From assembly GCF_900168115.1 (NCBI RefSeq), contig NZ_FUZC01000015.1, positions 1 through 64,000 of the forward strand: DNA of 64,000 nt, written 5' to 3'. Positions 9,062 to 18,150 of this stretch are shown here, one piece after another (the first letter of the stretch is position 1; each line of letters opens with the position of its first letter). Position numbers and translations under genes: made by a program. This DNA is from Salegentibacter salinarum. Its GTDB lineage: Bacteria > Bacteroidota > Bacteroidia > Flavobacteriales > Flavobacteriaceae. The notes under the pieces are model-generated. The model did not search any database, was not told the origin of the DNA, and saw nothing but the letters and a program-made list of their open reading frames with translations.

Positions 9062-11233
9062 TTATAGTTTTTCTTTAATAAAATCGGTCATCATTGTGTA
9101 GAGGTGTAACCTTGTATTTCCACCGTAAATTCCGTGATTTCTATCCGGATAAATTGCCCAGTCAAATTGTTTGTTGGCCTGTACTAAAGCTTCTACCATT
9201 CTCATCGTATTCTGAAGGTGTACATTATCATCTCCCCCACCGTGAATTAAAAGATAATCTCCTTTTAATTTCTCTACGTGATTAATTGGGGAATTTTCAT
9301 CGTAACCTGAAGGATTTTCCTGTGGGGTAGTCATATATCTTTCGGTATAGATAGTATCGTAGAATCTCCAGCTAATTACTGGCGCTACAGCTATGGCCAT
9401 AGAGAAAGTATCATTTCCTTTTAAGATTGCGTTAGATGACATAAATCCACCATAACTCCAGCCCCAAATTCCAATTCGGTTTTCATCTATATAATCTCTG
9501 GCGCCAAGTTTTTGTGCAGCAGCAATTTGATCTTCTACTTCGTATTTACCAAGTTCATTTTGAGTCACCTTTTTAAAATCGGCTCCTTTAAACCCGGTTC
9601 CTCTACCATCTACGGTAACGATGATATAACCTTCATTGGCAAGTAGTTGATACCAGTAATCATTGGTCCCGAAATAAGAGTTGGAAACCGACTGTGAACC
9701 TGGACCTGAATATTGAAACATCAACAACGGATATTCTTTATTTTTATCAAAATCGGTTGGCTTAATCATAGACATATTAAGCTCATTGCCGTTTATTTCT
9801 ATGGTGGTCAAATCTTTAGGAGCGAAATTATAAGCTGCTTCCTTTTCAAGTAGAGCAGAATTATCTTTAATCTTTCTTACCAGCTTTCCGTTTTTAGCAT
9901 TGTGAAGCGTGAATTCATACGGATTCTCAATACTGGTGTAAGAGTTGATAAAATAAGTATAATCTGCACTAAAATCGGCGCTATTGGTTCCTTCTTTTTC
10001 GGTTAAACGTTTTTTACTCTTCCCGTTTATTTTAATGGAATATACATCGCGGTTTACGCTTCCGTTTTCGGTGCTTTGGTAAAAGATTCTCTTAGAATCT
10101 TCATCATACCCATAATAATTGGTCACTTCCCATGCTCCTTCGGTAACCTGGTTTTCTAAGTCCCCGTCTTCATCATAGAGGTAAATATGGTTCCAACCGT
10201 CTTTTTCGCTGGTCCAGATAAAGCTGTTATCTTCAAGGAAAGTTAAGTTGTTAGTGATATCTATATAAGCCTCGTCGGTTTCGTTCATTACCACTTCGGC
10301 TTCATTGTCTTCAGCATCAACAAAAATAAGATCTAAATTATTTTGATGTCTATTTAAAACCTGAACACTTAAAATTTCAGCATCCTGCGTCCATTTTATT
10401 CTCGGAATATAAAAATCTTCGTAATCGCCTAAATCTACTTTTTCGCTTTCTTCAGTAGCTAACTCATAAGTATAAAGGGAAACTTCAGAATTAACCTCTC
10501 CGGCTTTAGGGTATTTAAAAACCTGCTGACTCGGGTATAAATCCTGCCCAAAAATATCCATTGAAAATTCCGGAACTTCGGTTTCATCAAATTTCAGATA
10601 AGCTAAATGAGTTCCACTTTTATTCCAGTCGAACGCTCTAACAAAAGCAAATTCTTCCTCATACACCCAGTCGGTCACCCCGTTGATTATAGTGTTTTTC
10701 TCACCATCTGTAGTTACCTGTGTTTCTTCACCCGAAGCAATATCGTAGGTATAGATATTATTTTCAAAAACATACGCCACTTTAGAAGCATCGGGAGAAA
10801 AAGTAGGCTCCTGCACTTTATTGTCACTTAATTTGGTAAGGCTTTTATCCTCCACATCATAGAAATAATAAATTCCACGAGACGAGCGTCTGTAAATTTG
10901 CTCCAGTTCTGTAGAAAGCAAAATTTTATCTTCGTCTTCACTTAGTTCAAATCCCTGAAATCCGGAAATTTCACTAAGATCTTCACTGTTTAATAAGCTT
11001 CTAACTTTTTCCCCGCTCTTATAAGAATAAACATCTATGCTGGTGGTATTGGCGTTGCGGTCGCGATTTAAAACCAGGTATTCCTTACCATTATCTAAAG
11101 ATTGTAGGGATTGTAAACGTTCCTGCCTAAAGGTACCGTCGTAGATTTCTTCGAGGCTAATTTCCTTATCCTGCGCGTAAATTGTTGAGGTTGCCGCTAT
11201 TAACAACCCAACCAGTATTTTAGAGAACTTCAT
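9062..11233 (-). CDS. Dipeptidyl peptidase IV, S9B family
   Basis: Secreted serine peptidase removing N-terminal X-Pro or X-Ala dipeptides. The chosen start gives a signal peptide ending near I-Y-A-Q (residue 21); an ORF start 30 nt upstream is less likely. N-terminal beta-propeller (about 30-470) contains the double-Glu motif in D-W-V-Y-E-E-E-F (about 188-195), typical of DPP4. The alpha/beta hydrolase domain has G-W-S-Y-G-G (Ser about 593), G-G-D-D-N-V-H (Asp about 669) and R-N-H-G-I-Y (His about 700). 723 residues is normal length. It forms an operon with the POT transporter. Confidence 0.94.
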   Translation of the reverse strand: MKFSKILVGLLIAATSTIYAQDKEISLEEIYDGTFRQERLQSLQSLDNGKEYLVLNRDRNANTTSIDVYSYKSGEKVRSLLNSEDLSEISGFQGFELSEDEDKILLSTELEQIYRRSSRGIYYFYDVEDKSLTKLSDNKVQEPTFSPDASKVAYVFENNIYTYDIASGEETQVTTDGEKNTIINGVTDWVYEEEFAFVRAFDWNKSGTHLAYLKFDETEVPEFSMDIFGQDLYPSQQVFKYPKAGEVNSEVSLYTYELATEESEKVDLGDYEDFYIPRIKWTQDAEILSVQVLNRHQNNLDLIFVDAEDNEAEVVMNETDEAYIDITNNLTFLEDNSFIWTSEKDGWNHIYLYDEDGDLENQVTEGAWEVTNYYGYDEDSKRIFYQSTENGSVNRDVYSIKINGKSKKRLTEKEGTNSADFSADYTYFINSYTSIENPYEFTLHNAKNGKLVRKIKDNSALLEKEAAYNFAPKDLTTIEINGNELNMSMIKPTDFDKNKEYPLLMFQYSGPGSQSVSNSYFGTNDYWYQLLANEGYIIVTVDGRGTGFKGADFKKVTQNELGKYEVEDQIAAAQKLGARDYIDENRIGIWGWSYGGFMSSNAILKGNDTFSMAIAVAPVISWRFYDTIYTERYMTTPQENPSGYDENSPINHVEKLKGDYLLIHGGGDDNVHLQNTMRMVEALVQANKQFDWAIYPDRNHGIYGGNTRLHLYTMMTDFIKEKL

Positions 11234-11383
11234 AAAATTTATAGAATGAATTTTGATTGCCAAGTTTACTAAATTTTCAGCAAAAAAAGTAGGATTTGAG
11301 TGTTAAATACTAAGGATTTGTTAAAGAAATATTCACTCCGACTTTCTAAAATAGGAATAACCGCTTCCCTTAAATAACAATTG

Positions 11384-11391
11384 TATCTTTG
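11384..11391 (+). promoter_or_regulatory. -7 promoter element before the HMG-CoA reductase gene
   Basis: TATCTTTG matches the Bacteroidota -7 consensus TAnnTTTG and lies 22 nt before the start codon. No clear TTTG is seen about 20 nt upstream. Confidence 0.5.
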
Positions 11392-11413
11392 CGCTCTATA
11401 AATTAGCTTAAAA

Positions 11414-12733
11414 ATGATAAAACCTATCAGCGGCTTTTCCAAACTTACCAAGAAGGAAAAAATAGACTGGTTGGCTGAAACCTACCTGAAAGACCGCCCC
11501 GAAGATGTTGCCATTCTTAGACAATACTGGAACGAAGATTCCGGGTTACAACAACTTCACGACGAATTTACCGAAAACACCTTATCTAATTTCTATTTGC
11601 CTTTTGGCCTGGCCCCAAATTTCCTGGTTAACGGAGATTTACTCGCAATTCCTATGGCGATTGAAGAAAGTTCAGTAATTGCAGCGGCGAGTAAAGCGGC
11701 TAAATTCTGGAGAACCCGCGGCGGATTTAAAGCTACAGTGATAGATACTAAAAAGATAGGCCAGGTGCATTTTAATTTCTTTGGAAATAAAGAGAAACTA
11801 AAACAGTTTTTTGAAGCCACCAAACCAAAACTTCTTGAAGCGGTAAAACCAATTACTCACAATATGGAAAAACGCGGCGGTGGAGTTTTGGATATAAAAC
11901 TGCGAGATAAAACAGCTGAAATCACTAATTATTATCAGTTGCATTGCGAGTTTGAAACCAAAGATTCTATGGGTGCTAATTTTATAAATTCCTGCCTGGA
12001 AAAATTTGCCGAAGTATTTGAAAATGAAGCCCAGCAGTATGCCGATTTTTCTTCCGAAGAAAAGAATATCGAAATAATAATGAGTATTCTTTCCAATTAT
12101 GTACCGGAATGTTTAGTACGAGCTGAAGTTTCCTGCCCGGTAGAAGAACTCAATGAAAATAAAGATTTAAATGGAGAGGATTTCGCTAACAAATTTATCC
12201 AGGCAGTAAATATTGCAGAAGTTGAACCTTACCGAGCCGTGACCCACAACAAAGGAATTATGAATGGAATTGATGCGGTAGTTTTGGCTACAGGCAACGA
12301 TTTTAGAGCGGTAGAAGCTGGAATCCATGCTTACGCCGCCAGAAACGGAAAATATACAAGCTTAACCCACGCCAGTCTTGAAAACGGTATTTTTAAATTC
12401 TGGATTGAAATTCCTTTAGCGCTTGGAACTGTCGGCGGATTAACTAGTTTACATCCTTTAGTAAAACTGGCTTTAGATATTTTACAGCAGCCTACTGCCA
12501 GGGAATTGATGAAAGTTGTGGCCGTTGCCGGACTTGCACAGAATTTTGCAGCGATTAATTCATTAACAACGACAGGTATTCAGCAAGGGCATATGAAAAT
12601 GCATTTAATGAATATTTTAAATCAACATAAAGCCACAGAAGCCGAAAAGACAATACTTATTCAATACTTCACAAATAACACTGTAACCCACAGCAGCGCG
12701 GTAGAAGAATTGCAAAAATTAAGAAATTCATGA
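11414..12733 (+). CDS. Hydroxymethylglutaryl-CoA reductase (class II type)
   Basis: Converts HMG-CoA and mevalonate. Class II (bacterial) HMGR features: E-E-S-S-V-I-A-A-A-S near residue 78, D-S-M-G-A-N near 185 (dinucleotide and substrate region), catalytic Lys in T-H-N-K-G-I and Asp in A-T-G-N-D-F. 439 residues is full length. Class II enzymes are often called degradative, but Flavobacteriia use the mevalonate route to isoprenoids, and the next gene (4-nt overlap) is a GHMP kinase, so a biosynthetic role is more likely. Preceded by a good -7 box. Confidence 0.93.
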   Translation: MIKPISGFSKLTKKEKIDWLAETYLKDRPEDVAILRQYWNEDSGLQQLHDEFTENTLSNFYLPFGLAPNFLVNGDLLAIPMAIEESSVIAAASKAAKFWRTRGGFKATVIDTKKIGQVHFNFFGNKEKLKQFFEATKPKLLEAVKPITHNMEKRGGGVLDIKLRDKTAEITNYYQLHCEFETKDSMGANFINSCLEKFAEVFENEAQQYADFSSEEKNIEIIMSILSNYVPECLVRAEVSCPVEELNENKDLNGEDFANKFIQAVNIAEVEPYRAVTHNKGIMNGIDAVVLATGNDFRAVEAGIHAYAARNGKYTSLTHASLENGIFKFWIEIPLALGTVGGLTSLHPLVKLALDILQQPTARELMKVVAVAGLAQNFAAINSLTTTGIQQGHMKMHLMNILNQHKATEAEKTILIQYFTNNTVTHSSAVEELQKLRNS

Positions 12734-13647
12734 AAGAGTTTTACAGCAACGGAAAACTTTTAATTACCGGGGAATACGCGGTTTTAGACGGCGCAAAAGC
12801 ATTGGCCGTACCTACAAAATTTGGTCAGTCGCTGGAAAACAAAGCCTCTGATGCAAAAAACATTCAATGGAATAGTTTTGATGAAAACGAGAAACTTTGG
12901 TTCCAGGGTGAGTTTGAATTTAAAAATGGAAAAATTGAGTTAATTTCAGGAGAAGAAAGTACCGGAAGAAAACTTCAGCAAATATTAAATGAAGCCCACC
13001 GCTTAAACCCCGAATTATTTTCTGAAGAAAAAGGAGGAATCGAAGTAAATACCCAATTGAATTTCAATAAAAATTGGGGCTTAGGGACTTCTTCAACTTT
13101 AATAAACAATATTGCCGGCTGGTTTGAAATTGATGCCTACAAGCTGCTTAAAAACACTTTTGGAGGCAGTGGTTATGATATCGCCGCAGCACAAAATAAT
13201 CAGCCGATAACTTATCAGGTTACCGAGAATGGTCCTTCGGTTTTAAAAGCTAATTTTTATCCCGAATTTTCAGGTAATATCTTTTTTGTTTATCTAAACG
13301 AGAAAAAGAACAGCCGTGAGGCTATCGCACATTACAAAGCACTACCAGCGGCCAATAAAAAAGGACTTACAGAAAAAATATCTTCCCTGACCGAGCAATT
13401 TAATAACTGCAACAGCCTAAAAGAATTTGAGCTTTTAATCAATATTCACGAGACTTTACTTTCAAAAGCTTTGCAAACACCTAAAGTAAAACACGAACGA
13501 TTTTCCGACTTTCCGGGAGCAGTAAAAAGCCTTGGTGGCTGGGGTGGTGACTTTGTTATGGTAACAGGGGAAAAAGATGAGGTTTTTAAATATTTCGGCA
13601 AAAAGGGTTTCTCTACTATTTTTGCCTTCGAGGATATCGTTCTTTAA
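12730..13647 (+). CDS. GYDIA-type GHMP kinase (mevalonate-pathway kinase candidate)
   Basis: GHMP-superfamily small-molecule kinase of 305 residues. N-terminal Y-S-N-G-K-L-L-I-T-G-E-Y-A-V-L-D is the usual GHMP substrate strand; the ATP loop appears as W-G-L-G-T-S-S-T near residues 117-124; then S-G-Y-D-I-A, the motif that names the GYDIA family; and a C-terminal G-G-W-G-G-D region. Coupled by ATGA overlap to HMG-CoA reductase, so it probably phosphorylates mevalonate or phosphomevalonate. Which of the two cannot be decided from sequence alone. Confidence 0.88.
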   Translation: MKEFYSNGKLLITGEYAVLDGAKALAVPTKFGQSLENKASDAKNIQWNSFDENEKLWFQGEFEFKNGKIELISGEESTGRKLQQILNEAHRLNPELFSEEKGGIEVNTQLNFNKNWGLGTSSTLINNIAGWFEIDAYKLLKNTFGGSGYDIAAAQNNQPITYQVTENGPSVLKANFYPEFSGNIFFVYLNEKKNSREAIAHYKALPAANKKGLTEKISSLTEQFNNCNSLKEFELLINIHETLLSKALQTPKVKHERFSDFPGAVKSLGGWGGDFVMVTGEKDEVFKYFGKKGFSTIFAFEDIVL

Positions 13648-13654
13648 AAAAAAC

Positions 13655-13800
13655 GGTTTTCAAGAGCTTAGACGCTGATACGATTCCGAATCATCGGGAT
13701 GGGTGACGCAGGATCATAATTGTAATACACGAGATAATCTGCGAATTACTGGCAATTGAGTTTGAGATTACTTCACTCCGTTCGTAATGACGTTTTTTTT
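13655..13800. repeat. Extragenic repeat debris (REP-like)
   Basis: A non-coding stretch with the look of dispersed flavobacterial intergenic repeats: a GACGCTGATACGATTCCG-type part at the left and GATTACTTCACTCCGTTCG followed by TAATGACG at the right (about 13767-13793). The latter resembles widely dispersed CGTCATTnCGAA-type repeats. Identification is by recollection of the pattern; only a genome-wide search would show copy number. Confidence 0.45.
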
Positions 13801-13828
13801 CACTTTTTGCTCAACAAATCTTAGCAAA

Positions 13829-13858
13829 AAAAGCCCCGGTAAAATTCACCGGGGCTTT
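13829..13858 (-). terminator. Intrinsic terminator of the PpiD-type gene
   Basis: Perfect 11-bp stem (13830-13840 with 13848-13858), GC-rich, 7-nt loop, followed by seven T on the minus strand. Confidence 0.9.
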
Positions 13859-13880
13859 CTGTATCTAAAGGCTTATTCTG

Positions 13881-16001
13881 TTAGTAGAATCTCGCACGAT
13901 TATCTTCTATATCAGCTTTTTCGCGAAGTGCTTCAAAAAGTCTTTCAGAAGCGTTTTGTCTTCTTTTAGTAGTTTCCTGTTCTGCAATTCCACTGTAAGA
14001 ATTCATTTCCGGTGCTTCATTTTTACTTTCAAGCTCCACAACATAAACTCCTTTTTCCCCGGCAATAGGATTACTTACCGTTCCTGGTTCTAAAGCGAAA
14101 ACAGATCCTACAACCTCCGGCTCTCTCCCTGCACCCGGTAAAGTTGGGCTTGAAAGGTTAACCGAATTGGCCGTTTGTACCATAGTATTATTAGCAGAAG
14201 CGATTTCCTGAAGGTCTTTACTATTAATTTTCCCTTTAAGAATCTCAGCTTTCTTTTCTTTAGTAAGAATAGGAATTACTTTAGACGAAGCATTTTCAGC
14301 CGTCATAAGTCCATCTTTGTTTTTAGCAGTTAATTGTGCTACAACATATCCTGAAGGAATATCAAAACGTCTAATATCACCAACGCTAGCATCATCTTCA
14401 AAAGCCCACTGTACAATTCTTCTTTGGTTTCCTACTCCAGGAATGTTTTCATCTAAAGCTTTTACATTATTAACGGTTCTAACGTTATAATCGCCTTCTT
14501 TTGCAACTTCGTCGAAATCTCCTTCTCCTGCTGCTATTTCAAACTTGGTAGTTTCGTTAAATAAATTATTTCTTGAACGTTCTGAAGCTTCCAATTCTCT
14601 TGCGATAGTCGCAATTTTTACCGCTTTTTCTCTTTCAGTTTGCTCTTCAATATGAATAACGTGGTAACCAAAATCGGTTTCTACAACCCCAACATCTCCA
14701 GGATTATTATCAAATACATAGCTATCAAATTCAGGTACCATAGTTCCAGGACCAAAATATCCAAGATCTCCCCCATCTTCGCTATTAGAACGGTCTGAGG
14801 AGAATTCAGCAGCCAGTTCATCAAACTTATCTTTATCTCCTCTTACAACATTTACAAGACTATCGGCCAAAGCTTCTGCTTCCTCCTTACTCCTGGTTAC
14901 ATCTGGAGCAAATTGTTGCCCCTGATAAGCCACAAGAATATGGCTTGCTTTGGTTGAATCTGGAATTTGTTTGGTTTCTACTAATTTTGAAAGTTTAAAA
15001 TACCCATTGTGCTGGTATGGCCCAAAAGTTTCTCCTTCTTCTAAATTAAAAAGCTCATCGGCAAATTCTGAAGGCAATTCGTTTTTGAACATAAACCTGT
15101 CTTCGTAAGGAAGATCTGAATTTGCTTCTACAAAATCTTCATAATCATTTGTAGTATTGAAGCCCGCAAGCGTATCGTTACTACTGGTTACCGCGTTATA
15201 TTCAACACGGCTTTCTAATAAACCAGTTAAAGCTTCTTCAGCTTCCTGCACATCTTCCTCTGATGCTTCTTCTTCAAAATAAACATATCTAATGTTTCTT
15301 GAAGCTTCGGTTTCAAATTGTGACGGATTTTCTTTTATATAATCTCTAATTTCATCTTTACTCACATCAACCTCATCATCTGGAATAGAAGAATAAGGCA
15401 ACTGTACAAAACGTAGATCTACGCTGTTGTTCTCAAATTGATGCGCTTGTTTAGCTTCGGTTAAAGTAGCACCTATCCCCGCGGTCACCATAGAAAAATA
15501 CATATTCTGGCGTGCCATATCCCCCATATTGCTTTCCATTTGCAACCATTGCTGATAAGCTTCGGGCTGGGTAGATCTGATGCTGGCAATATATTCACGA
15601 ACACGGTTTTCGTCAAACATTCCGGCTTCGTTTCTAAAAGCAGGATTATTCCCCATTTGGGTACGCATCACCTCTCTAATTTGAGCTTTACCGGCCCTTA
15701 TTCCAAGCTTTTCCATTTCTTCCTTAAGAATGGTTTCGCGAAGGGTTTGTTCCCAAACCTGGTTTACTGCCTGGGCAGTGCTCGCGTTGGAGCCCATGTT
15801 TCGCTGGTAAGCTTCTACCTGCCGGGCAAAATCTTCCCTACTCACCTCTTCATCATTAATAGTTGCGATGGTATTCTGGTCTTTTTGCGAAGAAAAACCG
15901 CCGTTACGAATCACATCTGCAAGCACAAAAGAAAAAAGTGCCAGTGCAATGATGATGATCAAGAAAACAGAACGCTGTCTGATTTTATTTAATACTGCCA
16001 T
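13881..16001 (-). CDS. Membrane-anchored peptidyl-prolyl isomerase/foldase, PpiD/SurA type
   Basis: Periplasmic folding factor of 706 residues held by one N-terminal helix (about 11-30). The SurA_N-like region covers about 35-170, and a parvulin domain lies near 345-455, marked by K-A-S-H-I-L-V-A, then G-G-D-L-G-Y-F-G-P-G and T-D-F-G-Y-H-V-I-H-I. A second, degenerate parvulin-like part follows. It is the last gene of the minus-strand envelope cluster, 96 nt after the CorC-type gene, and ends in a strong terminator. Probably assists outer-membrane protein folding. Confidence 0.92.
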   Translation of the reverse strand: MAVLNKIRQRSVFLIIIIALALFSFVLADVIRNGGFSSQKDQNTIATINDEEVSREDFARQVEAYQRNMGSNASTAQAVNQVWEQTLRETILKEEMEKLGIRAGKAQIREVMRTQMGNNPAFRNEAGMFDENRVREYIASIRSTQPEAYQQWLQMESNMGDMARQNMYFSMVTAGIGATLTEAKQAHQFENNSVDLRFVQLPYSSIPDDEVDVSKDEIRDYIKENPSQFETEASRNIRYVYFEEEASEEDVQEAEEALTGLLESRVEYNAVTSSNDTLAGFNTTNDYEDFVEANSDLPYEDRFMFKNELPSEFADELFNLEEGETFGPYQHNGYFKLSKLVETKQIPDSTKASHILVAYQGQQFAPDVTRSKEEAEALADSLVNVVRGDKDKFDELAAEFSSDRSNSEDGGDLGYFGPGTMVPEFDSYVFDNNPGDVGVVETDFGYHVIHIEEQTEREKAVKIATIARELEASERSRNNLFNETTKFEIAAGEGDFDEVAKEGDYNVRTVNNVKALDENIPGVGNQRRIVQWAFEDDASVGDIRRFDIPSGYVVAQLTAKNKDGLMTAENASSKVIPILTKEKKAEILKGKINSKDLQEIASANNTMVQTANSVNLSSPTLPGAGREPEVVGSVFALEPGTVSNPIAGEKGVYVVELESKNEAPEMNSYSGIAEQETTKRRQNASERLFEALREKADIEDNRARFY

Positions 16002-16097
16002 TTGTAGTTGTTATTTTATCGAAATATAGTGGGCGAAAATAATGTTTTTAACCTAATTATAAAACTTATAATTAGCAAAATATTAACTAATCGCTAT

Positions 16098-17387
16098 TTA
16101 ATCTGCGGGTTTTATTTTTAACTCTACCAATTCTATTTTGGTATTAGAAACTTCCAGGATTTTAAATAAAAAATTATCTACCTCTAATTCTTCATTTTGC
16201 TGGGGAATTTCCTCGGTATGATTTACAATATATCCACCAAGGGTTTCATAATTTTCCCCCTCGGGAATATTGAATTTATAATTTTCATTCAGATAATCTA
16301 CTTCTAAACGGGCTGAAAATTTATAGTGATTTTCCCCTAATTCTTCTTCAGTAAGTACCACAGGATCGTGTTCGTCTTCAATCTCTCCAAAAAGCTCCTC
16401 TACAATATCTTCTACGGTTATCATTCCGCTGGTTCCACCGTACTCATCTATAACTACAGCTATACTTTTGCGTTTTTTAGTAAGGTTATTTAAAACATCT
16501 TTTACCCACATCGTTTCGGGCACAAAAACCACTGGTAATAAAATAGATTTTATAGACTCCGGCTTTTTAAAAAGTTCGAAGGAGTGTACATAGCCAATAA
16601 CATCGTCTATGGTTTCATTATAAATTAAAAGTTTTGAAAGCCCGGTTTCGGTAAAAGTATTTACGAGATCCTTTGGCGCCTGGTGTTGATCTACTGCAAT
16701 AATCTCGGTTCTTGGCACCATCACTTCCCTGGCTCTTATATCTGAAAACTGTAACGCATTTTGAAAGATCTGAATTTCAGAATCTACTTCATCATCATCT
16801 TCTACGGTTTCCATTTGCTCGTTGATAAAATTTCCCAGTTCAACTTTACTAAAAGCAAGTTGTACCTCGTCTCCTTCGGTTTTAAAAAATCTTTTCAGAA
16901 TAACATCGGAAATCCATATTACAAAAGAGGAAATAAAGCTAAAAACCAGGTAAAAAATATAGGCAGGCACCGCGAAAAATTTCAACATAGTGTTCGCGTA
17001 AATTTGAAAAAACACCTTTGGAAGAAATTCGGCCGTAAGCAAAATTACCAGGGTAGAAATCACGGTTTGAGTAAATAAGTTGAGATCTACGATCAGATAT
17101 TTTAAAAAAGCATTATTTACAGGCTGAAACCCCTCAAGCCAAACCATAAGCAAATCGCCCATAAAAAAACCATACACTACCAGGGCAATATTATTCCCCA
17201 CCAGCATAGTAGCAATGAATTTTGAAGGTTTTTTGGTTAACCTTTTAAGAACAGTGGCCAGAAAATCGTTTTGGCGCTTTTCTATTTCTATAAAGATTTT
17301 GTTTGAAGAAATATAAGCGATTTCCATCCCGGAAAAGAAAGCAGATAAAATTAAGGAAAGGACAATGATAATAATTTCAACCTCCAT
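16098..17387 (-). CDS. CorC/HlyC-type CNNM family membrane protein with CBS pair
   Basis: Four N-terminal hydrophobic helices (DUF21/CNNM, about 1-185), a CBS-domain pair (about 205-330, including R-E-V-M-V-P-R-T-E-I and D-E-Y-G-G-T-S-G-M-I-T), and a C-terminal CorC_HlyC domain (about 345-425). Proteins of this group are linked to magnesium or cobalt efflux, and relatives to gliding (GldE); this one lacks clear GldE-specific signs. 429 residues, normal length. It abuts the small membrane-protein gene with no gap. Confidence 0.9.
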   Translation of the reverse strand: MEVEIIIIVLSLILSAFFSGMEIAYISSNKIFIEIEKRQNDFLATVLKRLTKKPSKFIATMLVGNNIALVVYGFFMGDLLMVWLEGFQPVNNAFLKYLIVDLNLFTQTVISTLVILLTAEFLPKVFFQIYANTMLKFFAVPAYIFYLVFSFISSFVIWISDVILKRFFKTEGDEVQLAFSKVELGNFINEQMETVEDDDEVDSEIQIFQNALQFSDIRAREVMVPRTEIIAVDQHQAPKDLVNTFTETGLSKLLIYNETIDDVIGYVHSFELFKKPESIKSILLPVVFVPETMWVKDVLNNLTKKRKSIAVVIDEYGGTSGMITVEDIVEELFGEIEDEHDPVVLTEEELGENHYKFSARLEVDYLNENYKFNIPEGENYETLGGYIVNHTEEIPQQNEELEVDNFLFKILEVSNTKIELVELKIKPAD

Positions 17388-17584
17388 TATTCCTGCTTGT
17401 TACGCTCTTCTATTTTTCGCCTAAACCTTCTTTTGAAGAAGAACATGAAGATAGATATTACCACGAAAAAGATGAACAAATATGCCCTGCTACGCTCGGT
17501 ATTCCAAATTCGAATACTCTCATACATAAAGAATGCTGCTATAAACAAATAAGCGTATTCAAAATATTTAAAATATTTACTCAT
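17387..17584 (-). CDS. Small two-helix membrane protein, function unknown
   Basis: 65 residues with two hydrophobic helices (about 8-25 and 34-51) and a strongly basic C-terminal tail (F-K-R-R-F-R-R-K). It overlaps lptC by 8 nt and touches the CorC-type gene, so it is embedded in the operon and is likely real despite its size. Function unknown. Confidence 0.75.
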   Translation of the reverse strand: MSKYFKYFEYAYLFIAAFFMYESIRIWNTERSRAYLFIFFVVISIFMFFFKRRFRRKIEERNKQE

Positions 17585-18149
17585 CTGATTTATTGTCTTT
17601 TATAATTTGAATTCCCACATTGGTTCTGGAGCGAAAATTACCGAAATTTTGATTAGCATCAAAACCTTCACTTTCGTTAACCCCTCCGTTGGGATCTTTT
17701 ATAGTGTTTGGCTTATCGGTAAAAACCCAGCTTATATTCTGGTCCCAAAACAATTGCGAAGCTTCCAGTCGCATACTGTCGGCGGTATGAATTACCACGT
17801 TACCCTGTAAATCTATGAGGTTGGTGCCATCATAAATAATCCCGTAATCTGAAGTAACCGTACTTTTCTCGTTGTTTTCGTCAAAAATTTCCAATTCTAA
17901 ACCCTCGGGAAATTCGCGGTAGGGAAATTCTTTATTTGTGAAATCCATCATTTTGGGGCTTTTTAAATTAGCCACCATTCTGCCAGAATCGGTATATTTC
18001 AGGTTAATCCCCTGGGCTATGGCCTGGGGAGCATCGCCCTCAATTTCCAATGCCCGAATTTCATTAAGATTACCCTGGCATGAAAAAAGCATTGTCACGC
18101 CGGTTAGCGTGACAATGCCTGTTATTATTTCCTTATATGTTAATCTCAT
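17577..18149 (-). CDS. lptC: LPS export protein LptC, lipoprotein-like
   Basis: Periplasmic bridge component of the Lpt system carrying LPS from the inner membrane to LptA. The start at 18149 is chosen because it begins 1 nt after the upstream TPR gene and gives a signal ending in L-F-S-C (lipobox Cys about 24); longer frames overlap the TPR gene extensively. The LptC beta-jellyroll spans about 45-165. 190 residues. Some related proteins are anchored by a helix; here the Cys suggests a lipid anchor. Confidence 0.85.
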   Translation of the reverse strand: MRLTYKEIITGIVTLTGVTMLFSCQGNLNEIRALEIEGDAPQAIAQGINLKYTDSGRMVANLKSPKMMDFTNKEFPYREFPEGLELEIFDENNEKSTVTSDYGIIYDGTNLIDLQGNVVIHTADSMRLEASQLFWDQNISWVFTDKPNTIKDPNGGVNESEGFDANQNFGNFRSRTNVGIQIIKDNKSDE

Positions 18150-18150
18150 A

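Noticed and set aside
15540-15992. Plus-strand open frame of 150 codons
   Set aside because: Antisense shadow of the PpiD-type gene; no family features.
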